From the NCBI RefSeq assembly GCF_011064825.1, contig NZ_CP048751.1, positions 2,666,001 to 2,730,000 on the forward strand: DNA of 64,000 bases. Direction: 5' to 3'. The translations under genes were made by a program, and so were the position numbers. The notes below the pieces were generated by a model. It saw nothing but the letters and a program-made list of their open reading frames with translations, was not told the origin of the DNA and searched no databases. Positions 26,554 to 35,693 of the stretch are shown here, piece by piece (within the stretch, counting starts at the first letter, position 1; the number at the start of each line of letters is the position of its first letter). This DNA comes from Brevundimonas mediterranea. Lineage in GTDB: Bacteria; Pseudomonadota; Alphaproteobacteria; Caulobacterales; Caulobacteraceae.

Positions 26554-28518
26554 ATGTTCAAGTCCGTCCTGGTCGCCAATCGCGGCGAAATCGCCTGTCG
26601 TGTCTTCCGCACCGCCAAGCGGATGGGGTTACGCACCATCGCCGTCTATTCCGAGGCCGACGCCCAGGCCCTGCATGTGCGCGAGGCCGACGAGGCGGTG
26701 CGGATCGGGCCGGCGGCGGCGCGCGAGAGCTATCTGGACGGCGCCAAGGTGCTGGCGGCGGCCAAGGCGACGGGGGCGGAGGCGATCCATCCCGGTTACG
26801 GATTCCTGAGCGAAAACGCGGACTTTGCGGAAGCTGTTGCAGCGGCGGGTCTGATCTGGATCGGACCGGACCCGGCCTCGATCCGGGCCATGGGGCTGAA
26901 AGACGCGGCCAAGGAACTGATGATCCAGGCCGGGGTGCCGGTGACGCCGGGCTATCAGGGCGCGGACCAGTCGGAAGCGACCCTGACGGCCGAGGCGGCG
27001 CGGATCGGCTATCCGGTGCTGATCAAGGCGGTGGCGGGCGGCGGCGGCAAGGGGATGAAACGGGTCGATGATCCGGCCGATTTCGCCGCTGGTCTGGCCA
27101 GCGCCAAGCGCGAGGGGGCCGCGGCCTTCGGCGACGACCGGGTGCTGATCGAACGCTACATCACCCGCCCGCGCCATATCGAGGTGCAGGTGTTCGGGGA
27201 TCGGCACGGGGATGTGGTTCATCTGTTCGAGCGGGACTGTTCGCTGCAACGCCGCCACCAGAAGGTGATCGAAGAGGCGCCGGCGCCGGGCATGAGCGAG
27301 GCCGTGCGGGCCGCCGTGACGGGCGCGGCGATCAAGGCGGCCAAGGCGGTCAACTATGTCGGGGCCGGGACCATCGAATTCATCGCCGACGCCTCGGACG
27401 GGCTGAAGGCGGACGGGATCTGGTTCATGGAGATGAACACCCGGCTGCAGGTCGAGCATCCGGTGACGGAAAGCGTGACCGGCGTCGATCTGGTCGAATG
27501 GCAGTTCCGCGTGGCGGCGGGCGAGCCCCTGCCGCTGAAGCAGGATCAGATCAAGCTGAACGGCTGGGCCATGGAGGCGCGCCTCTATGCCGAGGATCCG
27601 GCGAACGGTTTCCTGCCGTCGATCGGGCGGCTGGAGCATTTCGTCATGCCGGACGGAATTCGCGTCGATACCGGCGTGGAACAGGGCGGCGAGGTCAGCC
27701 AGTTCTACGATCCGATGATCGCCAAGCTGATCGTGCATGAGGACACGCGCGAGGCGGCGGCGGCGCGGCTGGCCGAGGCGGCGGGCGAGGTCGAGGTCTG
27801 GCCGGTCAAGACCAATGCGGGCTTCCTGAAACGCTGTTTGGACCATCCGCGCTTCGTGACGGGGGATGTGGATACGGGGTTCATCGCGGCGGAGGAGGCG
27901 GCGCTGCAGCCGGTCGAGACCGCCGAGGCGACGCTGGCGGCCCTGACCCTGATCGCGGAGGCGGCGAGCGATGGAGAGGCGGCCGGGTCTGACCGGTTCA
28001 GCCCCTGGGGCGGCCAGCCGGGCCTGTCGTATGGGGTTCGTCTGAACGCGCCCGCTCAGACGATGGTCTGGGCGCATGTGGACGGCCGGGGCGTGTCTGG
28101 GGCCGTGACCCCGGTCGAGGCGGGATGGCGCGGCGCCGAGGGAAGGACGGCCCAGATCGGATTCGACCAGGTGCAGGCCGGCGAGGCGCTGTTCGGCTAT
28201 CAGGTGATCGATGACGGCTTCGTCCTGTTCGTGGACGGCGAGGCGCGCCGGGTGACTCCGCATCGCGCCGCCGTGGGCTCAGGCGCCGGAGCGGTCTCCG
28301 ACGGCGCCCTTCGCGCCCCCATGCCCGGCAAGATCGTCGCCGTACCCGCGAAGGCGGGTGACGTCGTCGCCAAGGGCCAGCCCGTCGTGGTGCTGGAGGC
28401 GATGAAGATGGAGCATGCCCTGACGGCGCCCTTCGACGGGGTCGTCGAGCATGTGGCGGCTGTGGGCGATCAGGTGGTCGAGGCGGCGGTTCTGGCGGTG
28501 GTGAAGGCGGCGGACTAA
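26554..28518 (+). CDS. acyl-CoA carboxylase biotin carboxylase/BCCP subunit (methylcrotonyl- or propionyl-CoA type)
   Basis: A 654-residue protein with biotin carboxylase and biotin carrier domains fused. The N-terminal domain starts VLVANRGEIACRV. The ATP-grasp part has AGGGGKGMK, HIEVQVFGD and MNTRLQVEHPVTE. A linker domain (about 450-580) precedes the carrier domain, whose biotinylated Lys618 is in EAMKMEH. The size and order match the alpha subunits of methylcrotonyl-CoA and propionyl-CoA carboxylases. The carboxyltransferase (beta) subunit is not in the window, so the substrate cannot be fixed. Its stop overlaps the convergent monooxygenase stop. Confidence 0.92.
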   Translation: MFKSVLVANRGEIACRVFRTAKRMGLRTIAVYSEADAQALHVREADEAVRIGPAAARESYLDGAKVLAAAKATGAEAIHPGYGFLSENADFAEAVAAAGLIWIGPDPASIRAMGLKDAAKELMIQAGVPVTPGYQGADQSEATLTAEAARIGYPVLIKAVAGGGGKGMKRVDDPADFAAGLASAKREGAAAFGDDRVLIERYITRPRHIEVQVFGDRHGDVVHLFERDCSLQRRHQKVIEEAPAPGMSEAVRAAVTGAAIKAAKAVNYVGAGTIEFIADASDGLKADGIWFMEMNTRLQVEHPVTESVTGVDLVEWQFRVAAGEPLPLKQDQIKLNGWAMEARLYAEDPANGFLPSIGRLEHFVMPDGIRVDTGVEQGGEVSQFYDPMIAKLIVHEDTREAAAARLAEAAGEVEVWPVKTNAGFLKRCLDHPRFVTGDVDTGFIAAEEAALQPVETAEATLAALTLIAEAASDGEAAGSDRFSPWGGQPGLSYGVRLNAPAQTMVWAHVDGRGVSGAVTPVEAGWRGAEGRTAQIGFDQVQAGEALFGYQVIDDGFVLFVDGEARRVTPHRAAVGSGAGAVSDGALRAPMPGKIVAVPAKAGDVVAKGQPVVVLEAMKMEHALTAPFDGVVEHVAAVGDQVVEAAVLAVVKAAD

Positions 28519-28805
28519 AGCCCGATGCCGCCGAGAGGCCGCGTCTGGATCGAGTCGTCCATCTTGGCCATCAGGCCGTAGATGGGGCGCCAGGCGCCGC
28601 TTTGACGCAGATCCTCGCTCCAGGACAGATGGGTCGGCTGATCGGCCCAGACCTCCGTGACCCAGAGGACGTCGGCGTCGACCAGATCGTGCGCGACGAT
28701 ATAGGAATGACAGCCGTGCTTCCTGACGGCGGGGTCCATCAGGAGCAGAGCGAGTTCGTCGCGGCGACCCGGGTATGCGGTCAGGCGCGTGATCAATCCG
28801 TACAT
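28515..28805 (-). CDS. antibiotic biosynthesis monooxygenase-family protein
   Basis: A 96-residue single ABM domain (ferredoxin-like fold) of the YgiN / quinol monooxygenase kind. It has the N-terminal MYGLITRLTAYPGRRDELA pattern and VTEVWADQPTHLSWSE in the second half. Such proteins form dimers and act on quinols or aromatic compounds without cofactors, but many have no known role. The stop codon overlaps that of the carboxylase gene. Confidence 0.85.
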   Translation of the reverse strand: MYGLITRLTAYPGRRDELALLLMDPAVRKHGCHSYIVAHDLVDADVLWVTEVWADQPTHLSWSEDLRQSGAWRPIYGLMAKMDDSIQTRPLGGIGL

Positions 28806-28900
28806 ACTGGTTCCGTGGCGTCCGGTAGCGCGCGGGCCATGATCCGGCTTCGTCGTTAAAGAATCTGGCCAAGGCGGATAAGGGCGACTACGTGGGCGCC

Positions 28901-29299
28901 ATGCCGCTTCACATGATCAAACTGGGCGTCGGGGTTCCCGACGTCGACTGGCTGGAGGCCCGTGCGGCCAAGGGCGGGCCGCTGGTGGTCCATACCCGGA
29001 TGACGCCGAAACGCGCGCCCGAGATCGAGGACGGCGGGTCGCTGTACTGGGTGGTCAAGGGCGTGATCGTCTGCCGCCAGCGCGTGCTCGACATCGCCAC
29101 CCTGGGCGAGGGCAAGCAGAGCCGGTGCGAGATCACGCTGGAGCCCAAGGTCGTTCGCACGGCGCCAATGGCGCGCCGGCCTTTCCAGGGCTGGCGCTAT
29201 TTCGAGCCCAAGGACGCGCCGGTCGATCTGACCGACCTCGACGCGGGCGAGGCGCCGGAGGAACTGGTGCGCCAGCTTCGCGAACTGGGCGCCTGGTAG
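28901..29299 (+). CDS. DUF1489 family protein
   Basis: A 132-residue cytoplasmic protein of the DUF1489 family, which is nearly restricted to alphaproteobacteria. Conserved parts are MPLHMIKLGVGV, VVHTRMTPKRAPEI, GSLYWVVKGVI and RPFQGWRYF. Function unknown; the compact alpha/beta pattern and basic residues have no catalytic signature I can name. The ATG at 28901 was chosen over a GTG three codons earlier because it matches the family start. It may share a transcript with the MATE gene 63 bases downstream. Confidence 0.87.
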   Translation: MPLHMIKLGVGVPDVDWLEARAAKGGPLVVHTRMTPKRAPEIEDGGSLYWVVKGVIVCRQRVLDIATLGEGKQSRCEITLEPKVVRTAPMARRPFQGWRYFEPKDAPVDLTDLDAGEAPEELVRQLRELGAW

Positions 29300-29362
29300 G
29301 CCAGAGCCACACGGTTTTTGGGTGTTGACCGGGGCGGTCGGGCGTGGCCTGTGCCGGCTCCG

Positions 29363-30700
29363 ATGATCGCGCTCAGTTTCCAGACCCGTTCCGCCTTTCG
29401 CGACCTGCTGCACCTGGCATGGCCGGTGATCCTGGCGCGGATCGGCATCATGACCATGGGGCTGACGGACGCCATCGTGGTGGGGAATTTCTCCAGCAAG
29501 GAACTGGCCTTCCATTCGCTGGCCTGGGCGCCGACCTCGATCGTGGTGACGACGGCGGTGGGCCTGATGCTGGGCGTGCAGGTGATGACCGCGCGGATGC
29601 TGGGCGAGGGACGTCGGCACGCGGTCGGGTCTGTGCTGCGGCGGGGCATGACCTATTCGCTGCAGATCGGGGTGGTGTCGATGATCGCCCTGATCGCCGT
29701 GGGGCCGTGGGGCCTGGGCAAGATCGGGCTGGAGGACGGACTGGCCGAGGGGGCGGGGCCGGCCCTGGTGGTCTTCGCCCTGTCCATGCCCTTCTATCTG
29801 ATCTCGGTGACGGGCCAGTTCTTCCTGGAGGCCCTGGGACGGCCCAAGCCCGGCATGGTGGCCATGTGGATCGCCAACGGGGTCAATCTGGCGCTCAATA
29901 TCGTGCTGGTGCCGGACCTGCTGGGCATCGGCTTCGACGGCGCCTTCGCCTCGGCCTGGGCGACGTTCGGGGCGCGGGCGGCGCTGGCGATCTTCCTGGT
30001 GGTCTATATCCTGCGCCTGCCCGAGGCGCGGGCGCTGGGTATCTTCGACAAGCCCGAACGCGACCCCAAGGCGGCGCGTGAACAGGTCAAGGTAGGGCTG
30101 GGCGCCGGCGCGTCCTATTTCATCGAGGTCGGGGCCTTTTCCGGCTTCACCTTCTTCGCCGGCCAGATCGGCGCCGCGGAGACGGCGGCCTGGGCGGTGG
30201 TGCTGAACGTCTCGGCCATCGTCTTCATGCTGCCCATGGGGCTGTCGTCGGCGACGGCGGTGCTGGTGGGCCGCAGCTATGGGGCGGGCGACGGGCGAGG
30301 GGTGTTGCGGGCGGGTCTGGTCGGGCTGGGGGTGGTCAGCGCCATGACCTTCATCGTCGCCCTGCTGGTGTGGCCCAGCGCGCATCTGATCGTGGGCGCC
30401 TACAATCGCGATCCGGTGCTGCTGGCCATCGCCGCCCCGGCCCTGGTGCTGGCGACCCTGTTCTTCGTCGCGGACGGAATCCAGGTGGTGGCGGCCCAGG
30501 CGAACCGGGCGGCGGGCGACGTCTGGTGGCCCACGATCATGCATTTCGTGGCCTATGGGGCGGTGATGATGCCGCTGGGCTGGATTCTGGCGCACCGGAT
30601 GGGCGTCGACGGTCTGGTCTGGGCGGTGGTGATCGCCAGCCTGGCCTCGTCTGTCCTGCTGACCGGGCGGTTCGTCAGGGTGGCGCGGCGCCTGCCATAG
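29363..30700 (+). CDS. MATE family efflux transporter
   Basis: A 445-residue membrane protein with about twelve predicted helices in two similar halves. The first half has LAWPVILARIGIMTMGLTDAIVVG, and the second half has a related FFAGQIGAAETAAWAV and MGLSSATAVLVG. It exports cationic drugs or metabolites in exchange for Na+ or H+. The best match is to NorM/DinF-like proteins; the substrate is not predictable. The start at 29363 places the first helix properly. A hairpin of the repeat family follows directly. Confidence 0.9.
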   Translation: MIALSFQTRSAFRDLLHLAWPVILARIGIMTMGLTDAIVVGNFSSKELAFHSLAWAPTSIVVTTAVGLMLGVQVMTARMLGEGRRHAVGSVLRRGMTYSLQIGVVSMIALIAVGPWGLGKIGLEDGLAEGAGPALVVFALSMPFYLISVTGQFFLEALGRPKPGMVAMWIANGVNLALNIVLVPDLLGIGFDGAFASAWATFGARAALAIFLVVYILRLPEARALGIFDKPERDPKAAREQVKVGLGAGASYFIEVGAFSGFTFFAGQIGAAETAAWAVVLNVSAIVFMLPMGLSSATAVLVGRSYGAGDGRGVLRAGLVGLGVVSAMTFIVALLVWPSAHLIVGAYNRDPVLLAIAAPALVLATLFFVADGIQVVAAQANRAAGDVWWPTIMHFVAYGAVMMPLGWILAHRMGVDGLVWAVVIASLASSVLLTGRFVRVARRLP

Positions 30701-30703
30701 AAT

Positions 30704-30728
30704 CTCCCTCCCCATGTAGGGGAGGGAG
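30704..30728. repeat. single hairpin of the palindromic repeat type
   Basis: CTCCCTCCCC (30704-30713), loop ATGTA, GGGGAGGGAG (30719-30728). It is 3 bases after the MATE stop and 60 before metG. It could work as a transcription terminator, but no T-run follows. The arms resemble one end of the elements at 49.3 and 54.6 kb. Confidence 0.7.
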
Positions 30729-30788
30729 AGGTGACGTCGCCGCTTCCGCTCTCTATATCCCTGCGCTTCCCCGAACTCCTGGACGATC

Positions 30789-32507
30789 ATGGCCCGCATC
30801 CTCATCACCTCGGCGCTGCCCTACATCAACGGCATCAAGCACCTGGGGAATCTGGCGGGCTCGATGTTGCCGGCCGACGTCTGGGCGCGGTTCAAGCGGG
30901 CCCAAGTTCTTCCTGATGGAAGCCGGCATGAGGTCCTCTACATCTGCGCCACCGACGAGCACGGCACCCCGGCCGAGCTGGCCGCCGCCGCCGCCGGCCA
31001 GGACGTGCGCACCTATTGCGACGAGCAGCACGAGATCCAGAAGGCGGCCGGCCAGGCCTTCGGCCTGAGCTATGACTGGTTCGGCCGGTCGTCGAACCCG
31101 CAGAACCATCGCCTGACCCAGCATTTCGCCGAGGCCCTGGAGAAGAACGGCCTGATCGAGGAGCGGGTGGATCGGATGATCTATTCGATCGACGACGCCC
31201 GCTTCCTGCCCGACCGCTATGTCGAGGGCACCTGCCCGCACTGCGGCCATGTCGGGGCGCGGGGCGATCAGTGCGACAACTGCGGGCGGCTGCTGGATCC
31301 GACCGACCTTATCGATCCCTATTCGTCGGTGTCGGGCTCCAAGAACCTGGAGGTGCGCGACACCCGCCACCTTTACTTGCTCCAGACCAGGATCGAGCCC
31401 CAGATCCGCGCCTGGGTCGACAGCAAGACCGGCTGGCAGGTGCTGGCCAAGTCCATCGCCTACAAGCATCTGGACGAGGGGCTGATCGACCGCGGCATCA
31501 CCCGCGACCTGGCCTGGGGCGTGCCGGTGCTGAAGGACGGCTTCCCCCGCCCCGGCATGGAGGACAAGGTCTTCTACGTCTGGTTCGACGCCCCCATCGA
31601 ATATATCGCCGCGACCGAGGAATGGGCCGAGGCGACCGGCGGATCGTGGCGCGACTGGTGGCGTCTGGACGAGGGGGCCGAGGACGTCCGCTATGTCCAG
31701 TTCATGGGCAAGGACAATGTCGCCTTCCACACCGTCAGCTTCCCGGCGACCATCATCGGCTCGGGCGAGCCGTGGAAGACGGTGGACCAGTTGAAGGCCT
31801 TCAACTGGTTGAACTGGTACGGCGGCAAATTCTCGACCAGCCAGAAACGCGGCGTCTTCATGGACCAGGCGCTGGAGCTGCTGCCGGCCGACTACTGGCG
31901 CTGGCGCCTGACGGCCTATGGGCCGGAACACGCGGACTCGGCCTTCACCTGGGAGGATTTCCAGGCCTCGACCAACAAGGACCTGGCCGATGTGCTGGGG
32001 AATTTCGTCAACCGGATCGTCAAATTCGCCGAGTCCAAGTTCGACGGCGTCGTGCCCGAGGGCGGCGAGGCGGGTCCGGTCGAGATCCAGCTGGAAGCCG
32101 ACATCAAGGCGGGAATCGCCGAGGCGACCGAACAGTTCGAGGCCATGGAGTTCCGCAAGGCCGCGTCCGCGCTGCGCGCCGTCTGGGTGCTGGGCAACGA
32201 ATATCTGCAGGTCGCGGCGCCCTGGACGGCGTTGAAGACCGACCGCGACCGCGCGGCGGTGGGTGTGCGGACCGGGCTAAATCTGGTGGCCCTGTTCGCG
32301 CGTCTGGCGGCGCCGATCCTGCCCTTCTCGGCCGAGAAGATCGCGGCGTCGGTCGGGTCCAGCGACCTGAGCTGGCCCGGGGCTGACGAGGATGTGCTGA
32401 ACAGCCTGGCCGTCGGTCAGGCCGTGGCGGCCCAGGGCGTTCTGTTCGCCAAGATCGAGGACGCCCAGGTGGCCGAATGGTCCGAACGGTTCGGCGGGGC
32501 GGACTAA
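30789..32507 (+). CDS. metG: methionyl-tRNA synthetase
   Basis: A 572-residue class I synthetase. The HIGH-type motif is in [13 protein letters not shown]; the KMSKS loop is the variant [11 protein letters not shown] zinc knuckle with CPHC and CDNC lies at about residues 143-164. The anticodon-binding helical domain fills the last third. There is no C-terminal dimerisation (tRNA-binding) domain, so it is the shorter form. The start [14 protein letters not shown] is unambiguous. No T-box or riboswitch is seen upstream. Confidence 0.95.
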   Translation: MARILITSALPYINGIKHLGNLAGSMLPADVWARFKRAQVLPDGSRHEVLYICATDEHGTPAELAAAAAGQDVRTYCDEQHEIQKAAGQAFGLSYDWFGRSSNPQNHRLTQHFAEALEKNGLIEERVDRMIYSIDDARFLPDRYVEGTCPHCGHVGARGDQCDNCGRLLDPTDLIDPYSSVSGSKNLEVRDTRHLYLLQTRIEPQIRAWVDSKTGWQVLAKSIAYKHLDEGLIDRGITRDLAWGVPVLKDGFPRPGMEDKVFYVWFDAPIEYIAATEEWAEATGGSWRDWWRLDEGAEDVRYVQFMGKDNVAFHTVSFPATIIGSGEPWKTVDQLKAFNWLNWYGGKFSTSQKRGVFMDQALELLPADYWRWRLTAYGPEHADSAFTWEDFQASTNKDLADVLGNFVNRIVKFAESKFDGVVPEGGEAGPVEIQLEADIKAGIAEATEQFEAMEFRKAASALRAVWVLGNEYLQVAAPWTALKTDRDRAAVGVRTGLNLVALFARLAAPILPFSAEKIAASVGSSDLSWPGADEDVLNSLAVGQAVAAQGVLFAKIEDAQVAEWSERFGGAD

Positions 32508-32595
32508 GCCGAACGGCCGGTTCCCCCTGAAGGCAGGGACAACGGATTAAACTCTACGCTTGAGCGCCCTGGGGGCGGCGCAAAGCCGCGCCCGG

Positions 32596-32928
32596 TCAGG
32601 CGTCGTCGCGCGCGCAGAAATGGTCGTACAGCACGGCCATGATCTGGATCGTCGCGGGATGGGCGATGAAATAGGTCAGGGTGCGGTGGTCGCGGCGGCA
32701 ATCCACCACCCCCTCGTCCTTCAGCTTGGACAGATGCTGCGACATGGAGGCGGGCGCCACGCCCGTTTCGGCGATCAGGGCCGAGACGTTCCGCTCGCCC
32801 TGGGCCAGGGCGCACAGGATCATCAGCCGGTGGGGATTGGCCAGACCCTTCAGAAAGGCGGAGGCGTCGTCCACGCGCTGCGGAAGAGCGTGGGACAATT
32901 TCACCGTCAAGGCGTCTTTACATTCCAT
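32596..32928 (-). CDS. ArsR-family repressor, likely SqrR/BigR-type persulfide sensor
   Basis: A 110-residue winged-helix regulator. The recognition region is APASMSQHLSKLKDEGVV. Two cysteines, Cys39 (LMILCALAQGE) and Cys105 (YDHFCARDD), are 66 residues apart. The sulfur-sensing regulators SqrR (Cys41/Cys107) and BigR (Cys42/Cys108) have the same spacing. In those proteins the pair forms a polysulfide or disulfide link and releases DNA. Metal-binding motifs such as CVC are absent. It is divergent from an AhpD-like gene, with an inverted repeat between them; a rhodanese gene is close. The sensing role is an inference. Confidence 0.82.
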   Translation of the reverse strand: MECKDALTVKLSHALPQRVDDASAFLKGLANPHRLMILCALAQGERNVSALIAETGVAPASMSQHLSKLKDEGVVDCRRDHRTLTYFIAHPATIQIMAVLYDHFCARDDA

Positions 32929-32935
32929 GCTCGTC

Positions 32936-32954
32936 TCATATCGTAAAAATATGA
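32936..32954. promoter_or_regulatory. inverted repeat, probable ArsR operator
   Basis: TCATAT (32936-32941) and ATATGA (32949-32954) with a 7-base spacer lie in the 44-base gap between the divergent ArsR gene and the AhpD-like gene. The AT-rich palindrome is typical of ArsR-family operators, and it could control both genes. The ribosome site AAGGAGG of the AhpD-like gene follows. Confidence 0.6.
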
Positions 32955-32972
32955 ATTGAGAAGGAGGCTGTC

Positions 32973-33320
32973 ATGGCCAAGGACTATGCGGCGCTGACCC
33001 GCGACATCTCGACCTACATCGGCGAACTGCGCCGGCTGCAGCCCGGGCCGATGCAGGCCTTTTCGGAACTGGCGAAGTCGGCCACGGCCGAAGGGGCGCT
33101 GGACAAGAAGACCAAGGAACTGATCGCCCTGTCCATCGGGGTGACGCAGCGGTGCGACGGCTGCATCGGCTTTCACGCCAAGGCGCTGAAGGATCTGGGA
33201 GCCACGCGCGACGAGATCGCCGAGGCCATGGCGATGTGCGTCTATATGGGCGGCGGGCCGGCCCTGATGTACGCGGCCGACGCCCTGAGGGCGTTCGACC
33301 AGTATTCCGAAGCGGCCTAG
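32973..33320 (+). CDS. carboxymuconolactone decarboxylase-like (AhpD-type) protein
   Basis: A 115-residue protein of the CMD/AhpD family. The redox motif CDGCIGFH (CxxCxxxH) is intact, as in AhpD-type peroxidase adaptors. The surrounding KTKELIALSIGVTQRC and the GATRDEIAEAM segment are typical. Such proteins act as small thiol peroxidases or disulfide reductases. The strong ribosome site is GAAGGAGG, 7 bases before the ATG. The divergent sulfur-sensing-type regulator suggests a role in reactive-sulfur or peroxide handling. Its stop codon TAG shares bases with the convergent rhodanese stop. Confidence 0.87.
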   Translation: MAKDYAALTRDISTYIGELRRLQPGPMQAFSELAKSATAEGALDKKTKELIALSIGVTQRCDGCIGFHAKALKDLGATRDEIAEAMAMCVYMGGGPALMYAADALRAFDQYSEAA

Positions 33321-33646
33321 GCCTCGATGATCGGCAGACCGGCGGCGCGCCAGTCCTGGATGCCGCCGGTCAGGTTGAACAGGGGCTGGCCCTCGGGGCC
33401 GGTCGGGCCGACGAAGGCGCAGACCTGGTGACTGCGGCCGCCGCGCAGGCACATGACGATGATCCGGCGATCCGCCGGGAGGTCCAGCGCCTCCCAGGCG
33501 GCGGGCATGGCGCTGAGGGGGGCCAGAATCGCGCCGTCGATGCGGGCGGCGGCGAACTCGTCCGCCTCACGCACGTCGATCAGAACGGCCTCGCCCGCGC
33601 GCAGCCAGGCGGCGGCCGTTTCGACATCGACCGTGGCGACGGTCAT
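33317..33646 (-). CDS. single-domain rhodanese
   Basis: A 109-residue rhodanese (sulfurtransferase) domain. The active-site loop is CLRGGRS with Cys66; a conserved VLIDVREADEF and FNLTGGIQDWRAAGLP end pattern are present. It moves sulfane sulfur from thiosulfate or persulfides to an acceptor such as cyanide or a thiol. Its start overlaps the terC stop (ATGA), so it belongs to the rlmB-terC-rhodanese transcript. Its stop overlaps that of the AhpD-like gene. Confidence 0.9.
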   Translation of the reverse strand: MTVATVDVETAAAWLRAGEAVLIDVREADEFAAARIDGAILAPLSAMPAAWEALDLPADRRIIVMCLRGGRSHQVCAFVGPTGPEGQPLFNLTGGIQDWRAAGLPIIEA

Positions 33647-34464
33647 GGCGCGGGCGTCGGCGCAGGCGCGGCGGGTTCGGCCGGGGCCGGGGTCGGGCTG
33701 GTCTCGGTGCGCTTGTGGCCCAGGTGTTTGGCGGCTTCCTCGGGACTGATCTCGATGAAGGCCGGGGCGGAGGCGTTGAACTCATCCATATTGCCGGTGC
33801 GGACCACCACCTGGCGGGCGCCGTCCCAGATCATGTGGAGGGCGACATACAGCACGACGACCAGGCCGATATAGCCGATCCAGCGGAAACGGTGCAGCAG
33901 TTTGGCGATGAAGGTCGCCGCCACCCCCATCAGGGCGATGGACAGGATCAGGCCGAAGACCATGATCCACGGATGTTCATGAGCGGCGCCGGCGACGGCC
34001 AGCACATTGTCCAGCGACATGGTGATGTCGGCGACCATGATCTGGAGCAGGGCGGCGCCGAACGACTTGCGCTTGAGCCCCAGTTCTTCGGGCGAGGGGC
34101 CGGTGCCGTGCTCGATGCTCATGGCGAGCTCGAGCTCCTTCTCCGCCTCGGCCTGGTCGTGGGTGCGCTGCTCCTGCAGTTCGCGCCACATCTTCCAGCA
34201 GACCCACAGCAGCAGCAGCCCGCCGGCCAGCAGCAGGCCGACCAGGGCCAGAAGCTGGACCGTGATCAGGGCGAAGCCGATGCGCATGACGACGGCGGCG
34301 GCCAGACCGATCAGAATGGCCTTCTTGCGCTGATCCTGGGGCAGGGCGGCGGCGGCCAGGCCCACGGCGACGGCGTTGTCGCCGGCGAGGACCAGGTCCA
34401 TCAGCAGGACCTGGCCCAGCGCCGTGGCCTGGCTGGCGAGTTCGGGAGACGAGAGAAATTCCAT
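33643..34464 (-). CDS. TerC family integral membrane protein
   Basis: A 273-residue protein with seven to eight predicted membrane helices. The family's two acidic motifs are present: LVLAGDNAVAVG near the N-terminus and ITMSLDNVLAVAG in the middle. A charged loop (EAEKELELAMS) divides them. The C-terminus is a Pro/Ala-rich tail of about 25 residues. Some TerC proteins export manganese or help metalate exported enzymes. The manganese riboswitch (yybP-ykoY) seen before many such genes is absent: the gap to rlmB is only 31 bases. Confidence 0.87.
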   Translation of the reverse strand: MEFLSSPELASQATALGQVLLMDLVLAGDNAVAVGLAAAALPQDQRKKAILIGLAAAVVMRIGFALITVQLLALVGLLLAGGLLLLWVCWKMWRELQEQRTHDQAEAEKELELAMSIEHGTGPSPEELGLKRKSFGAALLQIMVADITMSLDNVLAVAGAAHEHPWIMVFGLILSIALMGVAATFIAKLLHRFRWIGYIGLVVVLYVALHMIWDGARQVVVRTGNMDEFNASAPAFIEISPEEAAKHLGHKRTETSPTPAPAEPAAPAPTPAP

Positions 34465-34495
34465 GTCCGCTCCTTAACGCCGGTGCGGCCGTCTG

Positions 34496-35410
34496 TCAGC
34501 CGCGTTGCGCGCGCGCGGCTTCATAAAGTGCGACGGCGGCGGCGTTGGAGACGTTCAGGCTCTCGAATCCGCCGGGCATGGGGATCTTGGCCAGGACATC
34601 GCAGTGTTCAGCCACCAGTCGGCGGATGCCGTCGCCCTCCGACCCCATCACCAGGACGGTCGGCTGGCGGTCCAAAGCCTCCTCCAGCGTCTGTTCTCCC
34701 GTTCCGTCCAGGCCGACGGCGCGCCAGCCCAGGTCAGCCAGTCGTTCCAGCGCCCGCGACAGGTTCGTCACCCGGGCATGCGGCAGGCGTTCGGTGGCGC
34801 CGACGGCCGCCTTGGCCAGGGCGCCGGCCAGGGCGGGGGCGTGGCGGTCCTGGACGACGATGCCCCGCGCGCCGAAGGCCAGGGCCGAGCGGAAGATGGC
34901 GCCGACGTTCTGGGGATCCGTCAGTTGGTCCAGCATGACGATGACGCCCTGGGCCGGCTCGGCCAGCTCTTCCAGCGAAACGCCCTCCAGCGGCTGAACC
35001 TTGAAGGCCAGGCCCTGGTGGACGGCGCCGGCCGGCAGCATCCGGGTCAGGGCCTGAACCTCGACGACCTCGATCTTGTGGCCGTGGGCCAGTTGGCCCT
35101 GTTCGATCTCGGCGGCGCGCTCGGCCGTGGCCAGCAACCGGCCCATGCCGCGACGCGCGGGATTCGCCAGCGCGGCCAGGACCGGATGACGGCCCCAGAG
35201 AAAATTATCGGCGTCGGACTTGCTCCGGTCCGCCGAACGGGGCGCGCGAGGGGGCTCCTCGCGGCTGGAAAAGCCTTGTGTGACGGGCTTTTGCCCCTTT
35301 TCGCGCGGGCCGGAAGACCGGTTTCCGAAGACCGGTTTTTTACCGCTTTTACGGTCGTTGCGTTCTGTTTTCGACGACACTATAAGACGCCCTCCGATTT
35401 GGAGCCCCAA
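34496..35410 (-). CDS. rlmB: 23S rRNA 2'-O-ribose methyltransferase RlmB (SpoU/TrmH family)
   Basis: A 304-residue SpoU-family methyltransferase, expected to act on G2251 of 23S rRNA. A basic, disordered N-terminus of about 65 residues precedes the substrate-binding domain (LWGRHPVLAALANPAR). The SPOUT knot motifs are LDQLTDPQNVGAIFRSA, VLVMGSEGDGIR and IPMPGGFESLNVSNAAAVALYE. The N-terminal extension makes the start uncertain: a GTG at 35380 (VSSKTERN) is possible. It is divergent from the tRNA-tuf cluster and may head an operon with terC and the rhodanese. Confidence 0.9.
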   Translation of the reverse strand: MGLQIGGRLIVSSKTERNDRKSGKKPVFGNRSSGPREKGQKPVTQGFSSREEPPRAPRSADRSKSDADNFLWGRHPVLAALANPARRGMGRLLATAERAAEIEQGQLAHGHKIEVVEVQALTRMLPAGAVHQGLAFKVQPLEGVSLEELAEPAQGVIVMLDQLTDPQNVGAIFRSALAFGARGIVVQDRHAPALAGALAKAAVGATERLPHARVTNLSRALERLADLGWRAVGLDGTGEQTLEEALDRQPTVLVMGSEGDGIRRLVAEHCDVLAKIPMPGGFESLNVSNAAAVALYEAARAQRG

Positions 35411-35528
35411 GGGCTTTCGGGTCTGGGCGCCCCCTCTATCCTAGAGGAGGCGACAAGCCGAAGGCTTTTGTTTCGTCCCGCTTGATTAAGGGCGGAACGA
35501 GGGGTCCATCGGTTCGACAAGGCGCGCT

Positions 35529-35612
35529 GGGGGAATGTCCCGAGTGGCAAAGGGGGGGGACTGTAAATCCCCTGCGTAAGCTTCGAAGGTTCGAGTCCTT
35601 CTTCCCCCACCA
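35529..35612 (+). tRNA. tRNA-Tyr (anticodon GTA)
   Basis: An 84-base tRNA including an encoded CCA. The acceptor GGGGGAA (35529-35535) pairs with TTCCCCC (35602-35608). The anticodon GTA is at 35563-35565 in the loop CTGTAAA. A long variable arm marks it as class II; GGTTCGAGTCC is the T arm. It is followed by tRNA-Gly and tuf, a widespread arrangement. Confidence 0.95.
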
Positions 35613-35693
35613 CGCGCCTTGACGGATACGATGGATCAGGACGACGGAGAGGAACCGGCTGCGGCGTTCCCCAAGAACTTCCGCAGTCTCCGC

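Noticed and set aside
34465-34495. Manganese (yybP-ykoY) riboswitch before the terC gene
   Set aside because: The gap to rlmB is only 31 bases, too short for the element.
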